A DNA stretch of 64,000 bases from the NCBI RefSeq assembly GCF_010367455.1, contig NZ_WRPR01000012.1, positions 1 to 64,000 on the forward strand, read 5' to 3'. The position numbers were made by a program, and so were the translations under genes. Source of the DNA: Candidatus Laterigemmans baculatus. Its GTDB lineage: Bacteria > Planctomycetota > Planctomycetia > Pirellulales > Pirellulaceae. This document shows positions 9,605-19,415 of this stretch, piece after piece; the first letter of the stretch is position 1, and every line of letters starts with the position of its first letter. The notes beneath the pieces are model-generated. The model saw only the letters and a program-made list of their open reading frames with translations. It had not been told where the DNA came from and did not search any database.

Positions 9605-10851
9605 ATGATCCGCTCGTCGATCCGTCTGCTGTTTCCGAGGCTCCGGAAGGTCACGGGAGTGGGGCTGCTGGGGCTCGCTCTGCCGCTGAGCGTGCAGTGT
9701 CACGCTGGCGAACCCGCTAGCGAGGAGGGTTCCGCGGAAGTCTCCTTTTCCAAGCACATCGCACCGATTTTTCACCAGCACTGCGTGGCCTGCCACAATG
9801 CCCGAAATCCGCAAGGGCGTTACAACATGACCACCTTCCACGCGATCCGTTCGATGGCCAATTCGGGCGTCGCAATCGAGCCGGGCGACGCGGGGAATTC
9901 GCTGCTGTTGCAGTTGGTCGAAGATGGGTCGATGCCCTACGACGCGGATCCGCTGTCGGACGAGCAGATCTCGACGATCCGGCAGTGGATTGACCAGGGA
10001 GCGCGACTCGACGCTTCGGCGGACGCCGAGGCGCCGCTGGTCCGACTGATGCCGAGGATCCCACAGCCCGAGCCGCCGCGGAAATACATCGCGCCGGTGC
10101 CGGTGTCCGCGGTCGCCGTGGATCCTGCCGGTCTCCGCGTCGCCAGTTCGGGATACCACGAGGTTTTGATGTGGTCCCTGCCATCGGGAGAACTGAGCGG
10201 ACGCATTCCGAACGTCGCCGAACGCGTGCATGGGCTCGACTTTCATCCCGATGGAAAGCGGCTTGTGGAGCCGACGGAACGATTGTGATTTTCTCGTACG
10301 ATGAGTCTGGTGCCGTGCCACTGGTGATCGAAGACCATTCCGACTGGGTAAACTCGATTTCTTGGTCACCCGATGGTCGATCGATTATTTCCTCCAGCCG
10401 CGATAAAACCGCAAAAATCTTCGACGCCGCGAGCGGGGACTTGCACGTCACATTCAACGGTCATAACCAAAACGTGACCGCTGCAGGCTTTCTCGAAGAC
10501 GCAACCCGTGCCTTCAGCGTAGGCGACGACCGAAGAATTCGCATCTGGAACACCGCGGACGCAAAGCAAGTTCGCGATATTCCCGGCTTGGCAATCGAGA
10601 TGGATGGACTTCGAGTGCTCGGTGGAGAACAGATTCTGACTGCTGGCTCCGATGGCAAAATTCGGCTGCACAAGAGCGTCGATGGGAAACGGGTCCGCGA
10701 ATTCGCTGGAGCACCTGCCTGGGTGGCGAGCCTTGCCGTGACCGCCGACAATGAGCGAGTCATCTTCGGTGACCATGCCGGGCGACTACATCTCGCGTCG
10801 ATCGAAACCGATGCCGTGAAATCGCATTCCTGGACTGCCGCCCCGGAGTAG
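9605..10851 (+). pseudogene. Broken cytochrome c/WD40-repeat protein gene
   Basis: The first part (9605-10288) encodes a signal peptide, a c-type cytochrome domain with CVACHN (CxxCH, near residue 60), and the first WD40 blade (SAVAVDPAGLRVASSG, LMWSLPSG, HGLDFHPDGKRL). It then runs into a stop at 10286-10288. The second part continues in another frame from about 10271 (GADGTIVIFSYD, SWSPDGRSIISSSRDKTAKIF, RRIRIWNT, ILTAGSDGKIRLH) to the TAG at 10849. The normal link between blades is absent, so a deletion with frame change near 10260-10275 is likely. It is the second decayed gene in a row after the DUF1549::DUF1501 chimera. Either half could still be translated, but a complete propeller cannot be made. 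Confidence 0.78.
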
Positions 10852-10861
10852 CGAAGAGGGA

Positions 10862-12388
10862 TCACGGCGCGGCTAGCTTTTCCGCCTCGTCATGGTGCTG
10901 GGCGCTGAGTTCCTCTTCGCCCAGTTGCTCGTAGCAGATGGCGAGTGAACGATGGGCGGCCGCGGCCAAAGCGGGGACAGCCAGGCCCGCCTCGAGATCG
11001 GGCACGGCATCGACATATCGCCCAAGTTGGCAAAGGATCTGCCCCCGAGTTTCGTAGTGATACGGCGTGGGAGGCATGGCCTGAGCGATCGCGGTTTCGG
11101 CGACCCGCAATGCTTGCTCGAGGTCGGAGTTCTCTTGGCGGGACATCACGAAGGCTAAGTTGTTCAGGATCACGTGGCTGTCTGGGAGCGATTTCGCAGC
11201 CAGCTCCAAGTGAAACGCTCCCTTCGCGTCATCGCCCGCCAGGACCGCCGCGGTTCCGCGAATGAAGTGGGAGATACCCGGTGAGGTTCCACGGAGTAGA
11301 GATTCGCGAAGTGACGCCACTTGCTCGTCGTCGGATTCGGCGGCCGCCAGAACCTCATCGGCGACCATCTGAATGACGTGCTGATTATTCGGAGCATACT
11401 CGAGCGCGTGCTGCAGGTGGGCCAGGATCTGCAGCTGGTCTTGAACCGTCGGATCCGGCTTCCCTCGCAAGGTGGCTGCCCAGGTGACGTACGCCTTGGC
11501 TAGTGCATGCTCAAGTAGCGACCGTTCCTGAGGACAGCGGTCCATCGCGTCCCGCAGCGTCTGAACCGCGTCCGGATACCGCTCAAGAAAGATTTGGCAC
11601 CTGGTCAAGGCGAGCGCCAGCGAGGCGTCGGATGGCCGCTGAGAAACCAGCGTGGCGAATTTTTCGAGTGAGTGCTGGGCATATCGCTTTGCCTGGTCGG
11701 CGTCGCCGAGCGCGCGGGCGATGATCGCCGCTCGGAGCCCGATGCCCGGACTCTCTGGCATCAGTTCGACTAGAACCGGCAGCGCCTCGGCGTACCGTTC
11801 CGCTTTGAGCAGATGCTCGGCGTACGACTGCTTCACCGAAACCTGTTCAGGCATCAGGTGATTCAGCCATGCCAACAACCCCAGAAGCTCCTGTTTCTCC
11901 TGGTCGCTCAATTCTTCCCAGGGATTCGGGAGGTACAAGTTCTCCACCAACCACTCCGCTGCCTGGGGATCGGCACCATAGAACCGTGTCAGGTCTTGGG
12001 TTGGGTTCTCGGTTGGGGAAGGCTCCTCCGAGTAGACCAGTTGACGCATCAGCTGCACCGCTTGGTCTTGCTCGCCCGTCGCATACAGAGCTCGCGCCAA
12101 TTCGAACTGCGCCTGGCGGTTGTCCGGAGCCATACGCAGCTGCCGGTGGAGCACCACTCGGGCGGTTTTCCAGTCGTCTCGCTCGACGGCATCACCAAGC
12201 TGCTTGTTCAGCAGAAGCGTCCGCAGCCCGGTTTCGCGGGCTTCCAAAAGATAGAAACCAGTGGAAAGGGACAAGAGAAGTAAAAGAAACGGCATTCCGC
12301 AGATCAGCCGCTTCCATGGGAAAGACGCGAACCAATAGCGGCAAAAATCGAAAGCGAGAATCCAGAGCCGAATCCAGGCGTGCCCCAT
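10862..12388 (-). CDS. Membrane-anchored TPR protein of the exosortase locus
   Basis: A 508-residue protein with one N-terminal membrane helix (residues 31-47, CGMPFLLLLLSLSTGFYLL). A long alpha-helical solenoid of tetratricopeptide-like repeats follows (for example RQAQFELARALYATGEQDQAV and HRSLAICYEQLGEEELSAQH). The start has AGGAG 9 bases upstream. It lies 78 bases downstream of the exosortase on the same strand, so it probably shares its transcript. Known family roles are protein-protein scaffolding. A role in exosortase-dependent export or in assembly of the surface layer is inferred from context only. Confidence 0.8.
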   Translation of the reverse strand: MGHAWIRLWILAFDFCRYWFASFPWKRLICGMPFLLLLLSLSTGFYLLEARETGLRTLLLNKQLGDAVERDDWKTARVVLHRQLRMAPDNRQAQFELARALYATGEQDQAVQLMRQLVYSEEPSPTENPTQDLTRFYGADPQAAEWLVENLYLPNPWEELSDQEKQELLGLLAWLNHLMPEQVSVKQSYAEHLLKAERYAEALPVLVELMPESPGIGLRAAIIARALGDADQAKRYAQHSLEKFATLVSQRPSDASLALALTRCQIFLERYPDAVQTLRDAMDRCPQERSLLEHALAKAYVTWAATLRGKPDPTVQDQLQILAHLQHALEYAPNNQHVIQMVADEVLAAAESDDEQVASLRESLLRGTSPGISHFIRGTAAVLAGDDAKGAFHLELAAKSLPDSHVILNNLAFVMSRQENSDLEQALRVAETAIAQAMPPTPYHYETRGQILCQLGRYVDAVPDLEAGLAVPALAAAAHRSLAICYEQLGEEELSAQHHDEAEKLAAP

Positions 12389-12466
12389 GCGAACGCTCTC
12401 CTGCTATACACTGCTTGAAGGTTTTGTATTGCGTGATGATTTGGATTGTGTAACGGATTCGATTCG

Positions 12467-14221
12467 CTACTCCGGAGAGTTGCGGACCGTCTCGAGTATC
12501 CGTAGCCGCACGCGATCAAACGTTTCTCTCAGACGCTGGATGTCATCAGGATGCAAACGCTCTTCGGACTCCAGCCAGAGCTGTGCCATCATCATTTCTT
12601 GTTGGGGAACGTAGGGATTAACGGCAAACCGTTGTCCCAACCTCTCCACGAGCCCAGGCCCGAGCGGCGGTGCGACGCCTCGGCCGTCATAGGTAATGGC
12701 GGCGAACAGCAAGTATCCTCGGCGGTCATCGTTGCGGCGAAAGCGCGCGAACGCGAATTGGGGGTTGCCGCGTTCAGCCAGGTTGTCCGCGGCATTCTGA
12801 TCCGAGGTGATGATCGAGCGGTCGGCGAGTTCCCACTCCAGGTTCTCATAACAGATACAGAGCTCGTGCCAACCAATGTACGGCTGGCTCAAAACGACCT
12901 GGTACTGCAGTTCTGAATCCGCAACCGACCATATGTCCGCCGCTTTGCCCAGCCGGCGGTCTTCACCATCGCGAGCAATCTCGTGATTGACGACCGAACC
13001 ATCGTTCCAGACGCCGGCGAACATGTCTTCGGGAGGCGTGAAGAAGACTGTGAGCTCTTGTTCCGAAGGTTGTCGCACCGACCCATTCCATCCGGAACCC
13101 AGCGAGAGGGTGGTGAGAGTGCATAGCAGGAGGCAAACGGTGGTCATCGCCACGGGCAGAACCCAGCCAAACCGAGGGCGTCGTGGGGCGACCGCCGACT
13201 GCATCGCAGTGGTCGCGGCGGGGAACTCGTTTTCGCCTGGGACGATCCCCATGCAGGCGTTCCAGCAGTCGACCAGAGGGTTCGATTCCAAACCGAGATA
13301 ATTTGGAACGTCCTGGATCGGGTGAAGGAACGCAGTAATCCATTGGTCGAACGACAGCAGAAGCAGGACGGCGATCGAGAGGGCCACATAGCCAACGACC
13401 TCGTGACTCCAACCCGTCGCCCAGTCGAAACCGAATATGGAATCAGCCACGGCCACGCTCGCCACGCGGATCGCATTTCCGATAATCGCCACCAGCACCG
13501 CTGCCGCCCAGTACAGGGGCGTAAACCAGAGTGGATGGCGGTTGTAGGCGACCAGCAGGCTCGCCAAGAAAAAGAGCGTGAACACTGACTGAATCCCGCT
13601 GCACGCTTCAGCAACGAACAGCTCCCGACCGGTGAGCTCGATCACGTTCCCCGTCGTCAGGTGCGGGATCATTAAGACGTCGAGCAGCAGGCTGGCAATC
13701 TTTGTCGTCCAGGTTTGCAGCCGAACGATCAGCAGCATATCGGTCTGCAGCGGCAGGCGGATCAGCGTCAAGAGGGGCAGGACCAAAACCAGCAGACTGC
13801 GGCCACTCCCTTCGCGAGCCGAAAGCAGCCAACTGCTGGCGAGTGCGACGAAGCCGACCATCGCCAGCCAGGGCGAAAAAATGGCGACCGAGAGTGCCGT
13901 TGCTACCCAGCCGCCCAACAGAAACCCGCTACCCCACCACGATCGCGGTGCCCGGAAACGGCCGTCCCAACGCGCAAGGACGAGTAGGACGACGCTGGCG
14001 GCCGCGAGCGGGAAAAATTGATAATGTTCCTGTTGCCAGAGACGCGTCAGATAAGGGATCAGCAGTGGAATCGGAGCGGCGAGGCACGTCGTCCAGAATA
14101 AGCACCAAGCCCAGCCTCGACTTTCGGCGACGCAGGGCGGAGTTTCTGCGATTGCATAGGTGTTATTCGGATGTTTTCGAGATGGGGATGCGGAGATATC
14201 AACGGGGGCAGCGAGCGACAT
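12467..14221 (-). CDS. Exosortase (planctomycete XrtU-like) with C-terminal EpsI-like region
   Basis: A 584-residue polytopic membrane transpeptidase predicted to process PEP-CTERM proteins. The exosortase catalytic triad is visible: Cys207 in VAEACSGIQS, Arg252 in GNAIRVAS and His273 in WSHEVVGY, each within or beside membrane helices. About eight helices occupy residues 40-300. The C-terminal 250 residues resemble the exosortase-associated EpsI-type domain (IGWHELCICYENLEW). GAGGG lies 4-5 bases before the ATG. Substrates in the window are the PEP-CTERM proteins at 333-1007 and 14408-16342. I am sure of the family and less sure of the exact XrtU subtype. Confidence 0.88.
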   Translation of the reverse strand: MSLAAPVDISASPSRKHPNNTYAIAETPPCVAESRGWAWCLFWTTCLAAPIPLLIPYLTRLWQQEHYQFFPLAAASVVLLVLARWDGRFRAPRSWWGSGFLLGGWVATALSVAIFSPWLAMVGFVALASSWLLSAREGSGRSLLVLVLPLLTLIRLPLQTDMLLIVRLQTWTTKIASLLLDVLMIPHLTTGNVIELTGRELFVAEACSGIQSVFTLFFLASLLVAYNRHPLWFTPLYWAAAVLVAIIGNAIRVASVAVADSIFGFDWATGWSHEVVGYVALSIAVLLLLSFDQWITAFLHPIQDVPNYLGLESNPLVDCWNACMGIVPGENEFPAATTAMQSAVAPRRPRFGWVLPVAMTTVCLLLCTLTTLSLGSGWNGSVRQPSEQELTVFFTPPEDMFAGVWNDGSVVNHEIARDGEDRRLGKAADIWSVADSELQYQVVLSQPYIGWHELCICYENLEWELADRSIITSDQNAADNLAERGNPQFAFARFRRNDDRRGYLLFAAITYDGRGVAPPLGPGLVERLGQRFAVNPYVPQQEMMMAQLWLESEERLHPDDIQRLRETFDRVRLRILETVRNSPE

Positions 14222-14286
14222 GAATCCCTCAGTTCGAACTCGGATCGACTGGAATGCTTATGAGACGCGGTGGAGTTGCAGGATTG

Positions 14287-14410
14287 GGCTCTGTCAGAAA
14301 ACTGGCCTCTCACCCTTTCCCTCTCCCCCGCTAATCGCTGCGCGGCGGGGGAGAGAGGATGGAAGGAGTCGCTTCGCGACCAAATCTCCCGTTTTCTGGC
14401 AGAGCCTCTA
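14287..14410. repeat. MITE-like inverted-repeat element, copy 2
   Basis: Ends GGCTCTGTCAGAAAA (14287-14301) and TTTTCTGGCAGAGCC (14392-14406) are inverted repeats with one mismatch. The interior holds a C-rich/G-rich hairpin (CCTTTCCCTCTCCCCCGC against GGGGGAGAGAGGATGGAAGG). It fills the gap between the RCC1-repeat PEP-CTERM gene and the exosortase. It touches the stop codon (complement of CTA, 14408-14410) of the former. The folded RNA could act as a transcription barrier between the two genes. Confidence 0.75.
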
Positions 14411-16342
14411 GGCTCGGGCCGCGGAAGAATCCGCATCCGCTTCGATAGCACCACTTGCCACGCGTTTGCGGTTGCGGTTGCGAGCTCGGTAACCGGCCCA
14501 GCCGATCCCACAGATGCCCAGCACCACGAGACTGGAAGGTTCCGGGACCGCAGATAGAGAAGAGTTGAACTGCAACGTCAAACTATTGCCCACGTGGCCG
14601 ATCGAGAAATGGCCGCCGTCGAGCGAGTTCTGGAATCCAGAAGAGTTGATCGCGAACAAGCCCGCATCAAAGCCCTCAATCCCCTCTGCCGCAGTGACGA
14701 AGGCCCAGGAGTAGTCTTGCTTCGGATCGAAATTGGAGGCGGTCCCTGACGCGTCCTGCATGTTGAGCGAGCTGACGTTGACGATGAACTTGTCTGCTGG
14801 GGTTGCGGTGATCTGGAGCTGACCGTTGAGCTGAAGCGTGTCCCAGCCGAGTGGGCCATCGGGAACAGCCAGGGCATCTTTAATCTCGAAGTCGAAGATG
14901 CCACCCGCTCCGAATGTCGTGTCGCCGGCTCGCAGTGAACCGACGCTGGCTCCAGGGGCGAGAGAAGCTCCGTCGGCGACTGTCAGCATCCCGCTGACCT
15001 CTCCATTGCCGCTGAAAGTGCCGCCACCAGCCATCGTCACGCTGGCATTGAGTACGCCGTCGTTGCGAATGGTTCCGGTGTTGGTGAGCGAGCCAGCGGT
15101 TATTTCGCCGCCGCTGGCGATGTGGATTAAACCCTGATTGGTAACGCTGCTCGCGGTGACCAACCCGTCGACTCGTAACGTCGTATTGGTACCGGTGACA
15201 TTGAGCGCGTTTTCAACTTGATAGGCGTTTCCGTTTTGTGCAAACGTCACATCACCAGCCGAGACGTGCAGGTTCGAGGCCCTCGCATCGTTACCAAAGC
15301 TGACGGTGTACGTTCCCGCCTGGTCGAAAACCGCCGTCGAGAGCTTGGTGCTGGGAATCTGTTGCTCCCAGCGATGGGAGTGCAGGTAGTCGCCACTGGT
15401 GGCGGTCGACCAGCGCGCGACGGTCGGCAGCGCGGAATTTGGGGGAGTACTCAATTGGCCTGAACCGTTGCGCCCCCAGTTAGCATACGTACCGTCGCTG
15501 AGGATGGCATAGTTGTGACTCCACCCTGCATTCACATACACCACGTCCGAGAGTTCTGCAGGTTGGGGCACCATAGGCCTATTTGGTTCTGCCACAATCG
15601 TCCCCCACTGGGTGACGGTGCCGTTGGAATGGAGGGCCAGCGAATGAGACTCGCCGGCCGCAATCGCAGCGACGCCCGATAGCTGGCTCGGTACCGTGCT
15701 TTGACCCGCGGTGTTGAGTCCCCACGCCTCGACGGTTCCATTGGAGAGCAGGGCCAGGGAGTGGTGGCCGCCTCCAGCCACGGCAATTGCTTTAACATTT
15801 TCACCGAAATCAGGCACCGTGGTTCGACCGTCACCCGCATAGCCCCAGGCTACCACCGTACCGTCGTCTTTAAGGGCTAGAGAATGATGCATTCCCACAC
15901 TGATCGCCGTGACTCCGCTTAGATTCTCCGGGACGTTGCTCTTGGCGGAACCCTTTGCTCCCCAGGACGCCACCGTGCCGTCGGCACGCAGGGCCAGAGT
16001 ATGGTAGTAACCGCTGGCGATTGCGGTGTAGGAGTTTCCGGCTGGCGGCGATTCGTAGGGGACGATGGGGTTGACCGATTCAAAGCCCCACGACTCAAGA
16101 GTTCCATCCGCTCGGATTGCTGCGGCATGATCGCGACCAGCCGCGACCGCAGTGAAATCATTGCCCCCTGGCATTTGACTGAGCTGACCGTATCCAACGT
16201 AACCCCAGATGGAGAGCGTGCCATCTGAATTCACGTTCATGGTCATGGTCGCACCGGCATCAAATGCTTGTCCCGAGGCGGATGCTGTTCCTAATGCTAC
16301 GAGCGCGGTCAATACGGAAAATCGAATCAAGATTGCGATCAT
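14408..16342 (-). CDS. RCC1-repeat PEP-CTERM protein
   Basis: About 644 residues. The ATG at 16342 is preferred over a GTG at 16354, because GGAG lies 6 bases upstream. Order: signal peptide; seven or so RCC1-type blades, each with a WG core and a LALxxDGTVxxWG pattern (residues about 30-310); then autotransporter-like repeats that fold as a beta-helix (VTNQGLIHIASGG, TNTGTIRNDG, APGASVGSLRAG); and a final PEP-CTERM signal VPEPSSLVVLGICGIGWAG followed by RARNRNRKR. The protein is expected at the cell surface after exosortase processing by the enzyme encoded next to it. A binding or adhesive role is plausible but unproven. Confidence 0.87.
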   Translation of the reverse strand: MIAILIRFSVLTALVALGTASASGQAFDAGATMTMNVNSDGTLSIWGYVGYGQLSQMPGGNDFTAVAAGRDHAAAIRADGTLESWGFESVNPIVPYESPPAGNSYTAIASGYYHTLALRADGTVASWGAKGSAKSNVPENLSGVTAISVGMHHSLALKDDGTVVAWGYAGDGRTTVPDFGENVKAIAVAGGGHHSLALLSNGTVEAWGLNTAGQSTVPSQLSGVAAIAAGESHSLALHSNGTVTQWGTIVAEPNRPMVPQPAELSDVVYVNAGWSHNYAILSDGTYANWGRNGSGQLSTPPNSALPTVARWSTATSGDYLHSHRWEQQIPSTKLSTAVFDQAGTYTVSFGNDARASNLHVSAGDVTFAQNGNAYQVENALNVTGTNTTLRVDGLVTASSVTNQGLIHIASGGEITAGSLTNTGTIRNDGVLNASVTMAGGGTFSGNGEVSGMLTVADGASLAPGASVGSLRAGDTTFGAGGIFDFEIKDALAVPDGPLGWDTLQLNGQLQITATPADKFIVNVSSLNMQDASGTASNFDPKQDYSWAFVTAAEGIEGFDAGLFAINSSGFQNSLDGGHFSIGHVGNSLTLQFNSSLSAVPEPSSLVVLGICGIGWAGYRARNRNRKRVASGAIEADADSSAARA

Positions 16343-16411
16343 CGCAGACTCCACTCATTCGTTGAGCGATCGAGGCAGATAATTGTGTACCGTCGAGGAC
16401 GCACGAAGGGT

Positions 16412-17881
16412 TTAGGGACCTTGCACGTTCTCAGCATTCTCAGCCTTTTCAGCATGCCCGGGGAGAGATTCAAGCAGACTTTGGCAGGCGCTTCGATTGC
16501 GAAAACGCTGGGACCCAGCGAGTGCACCGCTCAGGAGTTGGCCGGCCTCGTCTGTCCGTTCGCGATCGACGAGCAGTTTCGCGGCATAGTAGGTGGCGTC
16601 GGGAGAGAGGACTCCCGCGGCAAGGAGAGGTTCAAAAATGCGTTCGGCGGTATCGAGATTTCCTAAGCGGTAACAAACCCACCCCAGCGTCGCCTGGGAT
16701 TCGGGCGAGTTGGGGTACTGCCGCGTATTCAACTCCGCGATTTGCAGTGCCCGCCGCTGCTTCGGTTCACTCGGCTGCTCGATCAGTGCGAGCACCAACC
16801 GATTCGATGACGCGAAGTCACCCAGATGCTCGGTCGTGAGCGTCTGGAAGCAACGTTCCGCGGCCTCATAATCACCGAGGTCCATCGCAGCGATTCCTTG
16901 TAGGTGCAGCAACTGAGGAGCGTCGCTCTGCACCTTGGCGAGTTGCTCGAGATGCTTTTGGGCGTCTCGGGGACGATCGGATTCCAAGCACCAGACCGCG
17001 GCGGCGACGAGCGTGGACGGTGCTTCGGGCGCTTCCTCCAGCGCCTTCTGCATCCAATCTTCTGCTTCGGCAGCATTGCCGGCGACGTGGTGCCAGTGGC
17101 CCATGATCAGTGCCGGCAACTGCATCTTGCTGTCGATTTGCATGGCCTCGGCGAGTGCAGTGGCAGCTTCCTCGTAGCGTTGCTGCTCAAAGAGGACTCG
17201 AGCGAGCCGCTGTTTGAACGACGCGTTTTGAGCCGCCAGTTCGACGCATTCGGCGAGCCGTTTTTCCGCTAATTCCCAATGTTGGCGGCGCTCGGCCACA
17301 GCCGCTAACCCGCTCTTCGCGTCGACTGCTTTCTGCGACATCGCGGGCGAGGCAACGTGGAGTAGTGAAAGCGCCTTTTCGTACTGTAGCGCCGCATCGG
17401 TCACACGCCCTTCAACCAATCCGAGGTCGCCCAGCGCGAGGTAGACGTCCGGGTGGTCCGCGTGCTCGATCGCCGCTTGTTCGAGTAGCTGGCGTCCGCC
17501 GCGAACTTGGCCGGTGGCAAAGAACATTCTCGAGAGCATCACCGTCGGCGGCGGCAACTGATCGTTGACACTTGCCGCTGCGGTGAGCTGCTCCTGCGCC
17601 TCATCAATCTTGCCCTCTCGAAACGCATTGACCGCCGCTTCCAATTCCGCGAAGCCGGGCTGTGCTTCGTCCGCAAAACGCAGTTGCTCGGCCGACAACT
17701 GCGCCGCACCTTGTCGCGCCGTGGCGGAGTCGAGCATTGGAATCAGACCCGCATCGGCCAGCGTCGAGCCGGTTAGCAAGATTGCTACGATCGCGAAGCC
17801 GCGGGTTACCCGAGCAGCCCGAGAGCGCACTTGAGACGTCACCGTGCGGACGCTCCGCCAACTGGTTCCACGTTCTACCAT
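16412..17881 (-). CDS. Exported TPR-repeat protein
   Basis: About 489 residues if started at the ATG at 17881, which has GGGAG 9 bases upstream; in-frame ATGs at 17914 and 18004 are alternatives. An N-terminal signal/anchor (TRGFAIVAILLTGSTLADAG) is followed by about ten tetratricopeptide-like helical pairs, such as PDVYLALGDLGLVEGRVTDAA and NSPESQATLGWVCYRLGNLDTA. It stands 57 bases upstream of the RCC1 PEP-CTERM gene on the same strand and probably starts the transcript that runs toward the exosortase. Its partner is unknown. The surrounding genes suggest a role in making or sorting surface proteins. Confidence 0.78.
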   Translation of the reverse strand: MVERGTSWRSVRTVTSQVRSRAARVTRGFAIVAILLTGSTLADAGLIPMLDSATARQGAAQLSAEQLRFADEAQPGFAELEAAVNAFREGKIDEAQEQLTAAASVNDQLPPPTVMLSRMFFATGQVRGGRQLLEQAAIEHADHPDVYLALGDLGLVEGRVTDAALQYEKALSLLHVASPAMSQKAVDAKSGLAAVAERRQHWELAEKRLAECVELAAQNASFKQRLARVLFEQQRYEEAATALAEAMQIDSKMQLPALIMGHWHHVAGNAAEAEDWMQKALEEAPEAPSTLVAAAVWCLESDRPRDAQKHLEQLAKVQSDAPQLLHLQGIAAMDLGDYEAAERCFQTLTTEHLGDFASSNRLVLALIEQPSEPKQRRALQIAELNTRQYPNSPESQATLGWVCYRLGNLDTAERIFEPLLAAGVLSPDATYYAAKLLVDRERTDEAGQLLSGALAGSQRFRNRSACQSLLESLPGHAEKAENAENVQGP

Positions 17882-18284
17882 TGCAAATCGCTCCCTGCTT
17901 TTCGACCGCGGCATCGTCTGTGTTCCCCGAAGGCTTCTCCGCGGGCGGACCGGACCAGCGTCAAAAAGATCGCTGTGCCCGAAGCCCTCACGGCGGGTGC
18001 TCAACCGTTTGACACCCGGTCGGGAAAGACCACTGTGGAGTCGCCTGTACCACCCAGGGGTGGCATTTTAGGGAGCGAGTATGCGCGCTTCGCGGGCCCG
18101 GATCAAGCAGCCCAAACCGAAAAGTTGTCCGCCCTATCCGTGCCTCTTGCTGCCGGATGCTGTTCGCCGGAGAGAGGGGGCTGTGACCCAAAAGAAGGTC
18201 GCGCGGCCACCGCGCACCCGGAGGCGATTCCTCGAGGGTTCCAATACCCCCAAAGGCACCTTAAGACGACTCGCAGAAGAGCGA

Positions 18285-19415
18285 TCAGTCGATCACGTTC
18301 TGGGGCTTCGCCGGGGGACGCGGCGCCGGCGGAGTGGCCGGTTTGGGGCGAGGTGGTCCGAGTTCGATGCCGCCCGGAACCGAAGTGGTGTATTGCCAGT
18401 CGGCTGGTTGCGGTTCCCAGCCCGCCAACATCTCCGCCTCGGTGAAGAACCGCCTTGCAAGCACGTACGCTTCATAGCTGTCCGGCAGCACGTAGAACCG
18501 GGCGTAGGACTGGGTGGGATCGATCGCGCCGAGATAGTTCGCCGAGCGGATCCGTGAGCTTCGCGTATTGAGCTGACGGATGGTAGCTCCACGGCCCTCC
18601 CGCGGGATCAAGCGAATGCGTGGGTAGCGCTCATCCTGGACATAATATTCGACGTCAAAAAAATCATCCTGGTCTCCCAGCTTCTCCCAGTGCTGAGTAA
18701 AGATTTCTGGGTTGATGCCTTGGATCGGATTGCGGTCGAGCCCAAAGCGGTTGATCAGCAGCTTCGCCTTGGCTTCTGCATTCTTTCGGAAAAACTCGGT
18801 CGCCATTGGGTAGAGCCGATCCTCGACGCACAGGATCAACAGAGGCTCGGCTCCCGGCGGCGCGGGGCGAGGATTGGGAATGCTGATCTTGACGTCCGCC
18901 GGGGCCTGCGTCCTGGGCGTCGTTGCCAGCTTGGCTTGCAGTTCCGCCTTCTTATCGAGAGCGGCGGCCAGCGTGGCCTCCAGTTGTTTCCGCGTTTCTT
19001 CGGTGTCGGCGATCTCCTGCCGGTTCTTCTCGGCGGTTTCCCGATCCTGTTCGAGTTTCAAGGCGTACTCGTTCTTCTGCTGTTGCTTTTCTTGGAGCAG
19101 ACGCCTGCGTCGCTCGAGTAGCTCCTGCTTGAGCTTCAGTTCCTGTTGCTGTCGTTCCGGGTCGATGCGGAGGGGATCGACCAAGTCGCTTTCGAGCTGC
19201 TCTTTTTGTTCCGTTTTGAGAGCGAGCTGCTGAGTCAGCTCCGTAATCTTCGCCTCATCGATCTTGTTCTCCGTCGTGATCCTGGCCACGACGTCGGCGA
19301 TGCTCATCTGCATGACGATCAGCACGAGGACGAGGATTCCCACCACGTTGGTCAGCGTATCGAGCAGCGAGTCGAGACCACCCTCGTCATCATCACTGGT
19401 TTGTCGTCGGGCCAT
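18285..19415 (-). CDS. MotB/ExbD-like protein with long coiled coil (motor operon gene 3)
   Basis: A 376-residue protein. The ATG at 19415 overlaps the preceding stop as TGATG, which fixes the start. The N-terminus is charged (MARRQTSDDDEGG) and leads into one membrane helix (NVVGILVLVLIVMQMSIADV, residues about 23-43). The conserved Asp typical of ExbD/MotB would be the DSLLDTLTN group just before it. Residues 50-160 form a Glu/Lys/Gln-rich coiled coil. A compact C-terminal domain follows (PLLILCVEDRLYPM...), ending in a Pro-rich tail. It probably forms the ion-conducting stator with the TolQ/MotA-like product of the first gene. The C-terminal domain is not a recognisable OmpA-type peptidoglycan binder. 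Confidence 0.72.
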   Translation of the reverse strand: MARRQTSDDDEGGLDSLLDTLTNVVGILVLVLIVMQMSIADVVARITTENKIDEAKITELTQQLALKTEQKEQLESDLVDPLRIDPERQQQELKLKQELLERRRRLLQEKQQQKNEYALKLEQDRETAEKNRQEIADTEETRKQLEATLAAALDKKAELQAKLATTPRTQAPADVKISIPNPRPAPPGAEPLLILCVEDRLYPMATEFFRKNAEAKAKLLINRFGLDRNPIQGINPEIFTQHWEKLGDQDDFFDVEYYVQDERYPRIRLIPREGRGATIRQLNTRSSRIRSANYLGAIDPTQSYARFYVLPDSYEAYVLARRFFTEAEMLAGWEPQPADWQYTTSVPGGIELGPPRPKPATPPAPRPPAKPQNVID

